NCBI GenBank assembly: GCA_017458545.1
Contig: JAFTBA010000012.1
Location: forward strand, 1-6,135
Direction: 5' to 3'
DNA length: 6,135 nt
DNA from: Synergistaceae bacterium
GTDB taxonomy: Bacteria > Synergistota > Synergistia > Synergistales > Aminobacteriaceae
Under the pieces are notes generated by a model. It was not told where the DNA came from. It made no database searches and was given only the letters and a program-made list of their open reading frames with translations. Positions 5,406 to 6,135 of the stretch are shown here, piece by piece (the stretch's first letter is position 1; each line of letters starts with the position of its first letter). The position numbers and the translations under genes were made by a program.

Positions 5406-6135
5406 TGATTACAGAACTTACACTAACGGCACTAATACTCGGAGCATGTTTCGGTTCGTTCCTCAACGTAGTAGCTCACAGAAGCATTCAGGGTAAATCA
5501 TGGTGGGGCTCTGAACGTTCAGTGTGTGAATCGTGCGGCCATGTTCTTGGCGTGATTGAACTCATACCGATAGTGTCATGGCTCATTCAGCGCGGTAAAT
5601 GCCGTAAATGCGGTGCGAAAATTTCAGTGCGTTATATTCTGGTCGAAATCATCTGCGCTTTAATGGCCGTGACAATAGCATTGAAATGGGGTATCTCATG
5701 GGCAGGATTAATTTGTGCAGCAGGTTCGTGCGGATTGGTTGTGAACTCATTGACGGATTACGAATCGGGTGATGTCTTTGACCTCTTCGCACTAACCCCC
5801 GGAGTACTCTGCCTCATAATAAGGATTGCAGGAGGTAAATGGGCAGTGATTGACGGCCTCGCAGGAGCGTTAGCAGGCTGGGGGATTTTCGCTGCAATAA
5901 TCATCCTTTCACGCGGCGGAATGGGATGGGGTGATGCCGTTTTCATGGCTGGTGTTGGAGGAGTATTAGGACTGAAATTTACATTGTTTGCGTTCTACGC
6001 AGGAATAATGACGGGCGGAATTTATGTGATAATCTTAATGCTTATAGGCCGTCTTCATTGGGGCAAAGGTGAAACAATAGCGTTAGTACCGTTTTTGTCG
6101 GTCGGGATTTTCCTGACGATGATATACGGCGTTGA
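5405..6135 (+). CDS. pilD: Prepilin peptidase (A24 family, PilD/GspO type), 3' end outside window
   Basis: This frame is open from ATG 5405 to the window edge (243 complete codons, no stop). It is an inner-membrane aspartic protease that cuts type IV prepilin or pseudopilin leaders and usually N-methylates the new end. The N-terminal motif GSFLNVVAHR is at 17-26. A cytoplasmic zinc-binding loop carries Cys41, Cys44, Cys66 and Cys69, followed by the ISVRY...VE segment of the methyltransferase region. The first catalytic Asp is Asp118 in LTDYESGDVFD, where the usual Pro before the second acidic/amide residue is Phe125. The second is Asp177 in GMGWGD (172-177). Hydrophobic segments fit the usual 7-8 transmembrane helices. 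The start overlaps the previous gene's stop as TAATG, with no strong separate ribosome-binding site, so translation is probably coupled. Most of the protein is present, since family members run about 245-290 residues. Confidence 0.93.
   Translation, partial: MITELTLTALILGACFGSFLNVVAHRSIQGKSWWGSERSVCESCGHVLGVIELIPIVSWLIQRGKCRKCGAKISVRYILVEIICALMAVTIALKWGISWAGLICAAGSCGLVVNSLTDYESGDVFDLFALTPGVLCLIIRIAGGKWAVIDGLAGALAGWGIFAAIIILSRGGMGWGDAVFMAGVGGVLGLKFTLFAFYAGIMTGGIYVIILMLIGRLHWGKGETIALVPFLSVGIFLTMIYGV

Noticed and set aside
5758..5946. 62-residue minus-strand open frame in the prepilin peptidase gene
   Set aside because: Antisense to a gene with both catalytic Asp motifs; no supporting signals.

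Overview
The window looks like chromosomal DNA from a diderm, lipid A-making anaerobe. A Synergistota (Synergistaceae-type) genome is my best guess. The evidence is the mix of an LpxL/HtrB-type acyltransferase and a patatin with an outer-membrane barrel (diderm envelope), a stand-alone CheX domain, YvyF-type proteins otherwise best known from Firmicutes flagellar operons, and strong AAGGAGG ribosome-binding sites. The phylum is an inference; no rRNA or other marker is present.

Layout: two divergent blocks diverge from a compact AT-rich intergenic region at about 4489-4578. The leftward (minus) block holds, in order of transcription: an LpxL/HtrB-like lipid A acyltransferase (4488-3613); an overlapping YqgF/RuvX-like RNase H-fold protein (to 3122); a CheX-like phosphatase domain protein (3057-2566); a probable intrinsic terminator or attenuator (2509-2477); a type Vd patatin autotransporter (2452-350); a small DUF2281-like antitoxin candidate (328-77); and the first 12 codons of another gene leaving the window (36-1).

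The rightward (plus) block holds two tandem paralogous zinc-ribbon/HTH proteins of the YvyF type (4579-4959 and 4989-5405). These are followed, with a TAATG stop/start overlap, by a prepilin peptidase (5405 to the window end, no stop inside the window).

How the genes fit together: the left block contains envelope functions (lipid A acylation, an outer-membrane lipase) alongside a nucleic-acid RNase H-fold protein and a chemotaxis-type phosphatase. The right block links two probable DNA- or partner-binding regulators to type IV pilus/type II secretion maturation. Candidate promoters for the two blocks overlap back to back over an imperfect palindrome, so expression of the blocks may be co-ordinated. 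There are no tRNA or rRNA genes, CRISPR arrays, insertion sequences or phage genes. The least familiar element is the YvyF-like pair translationally tied to a prepilin peptidase.
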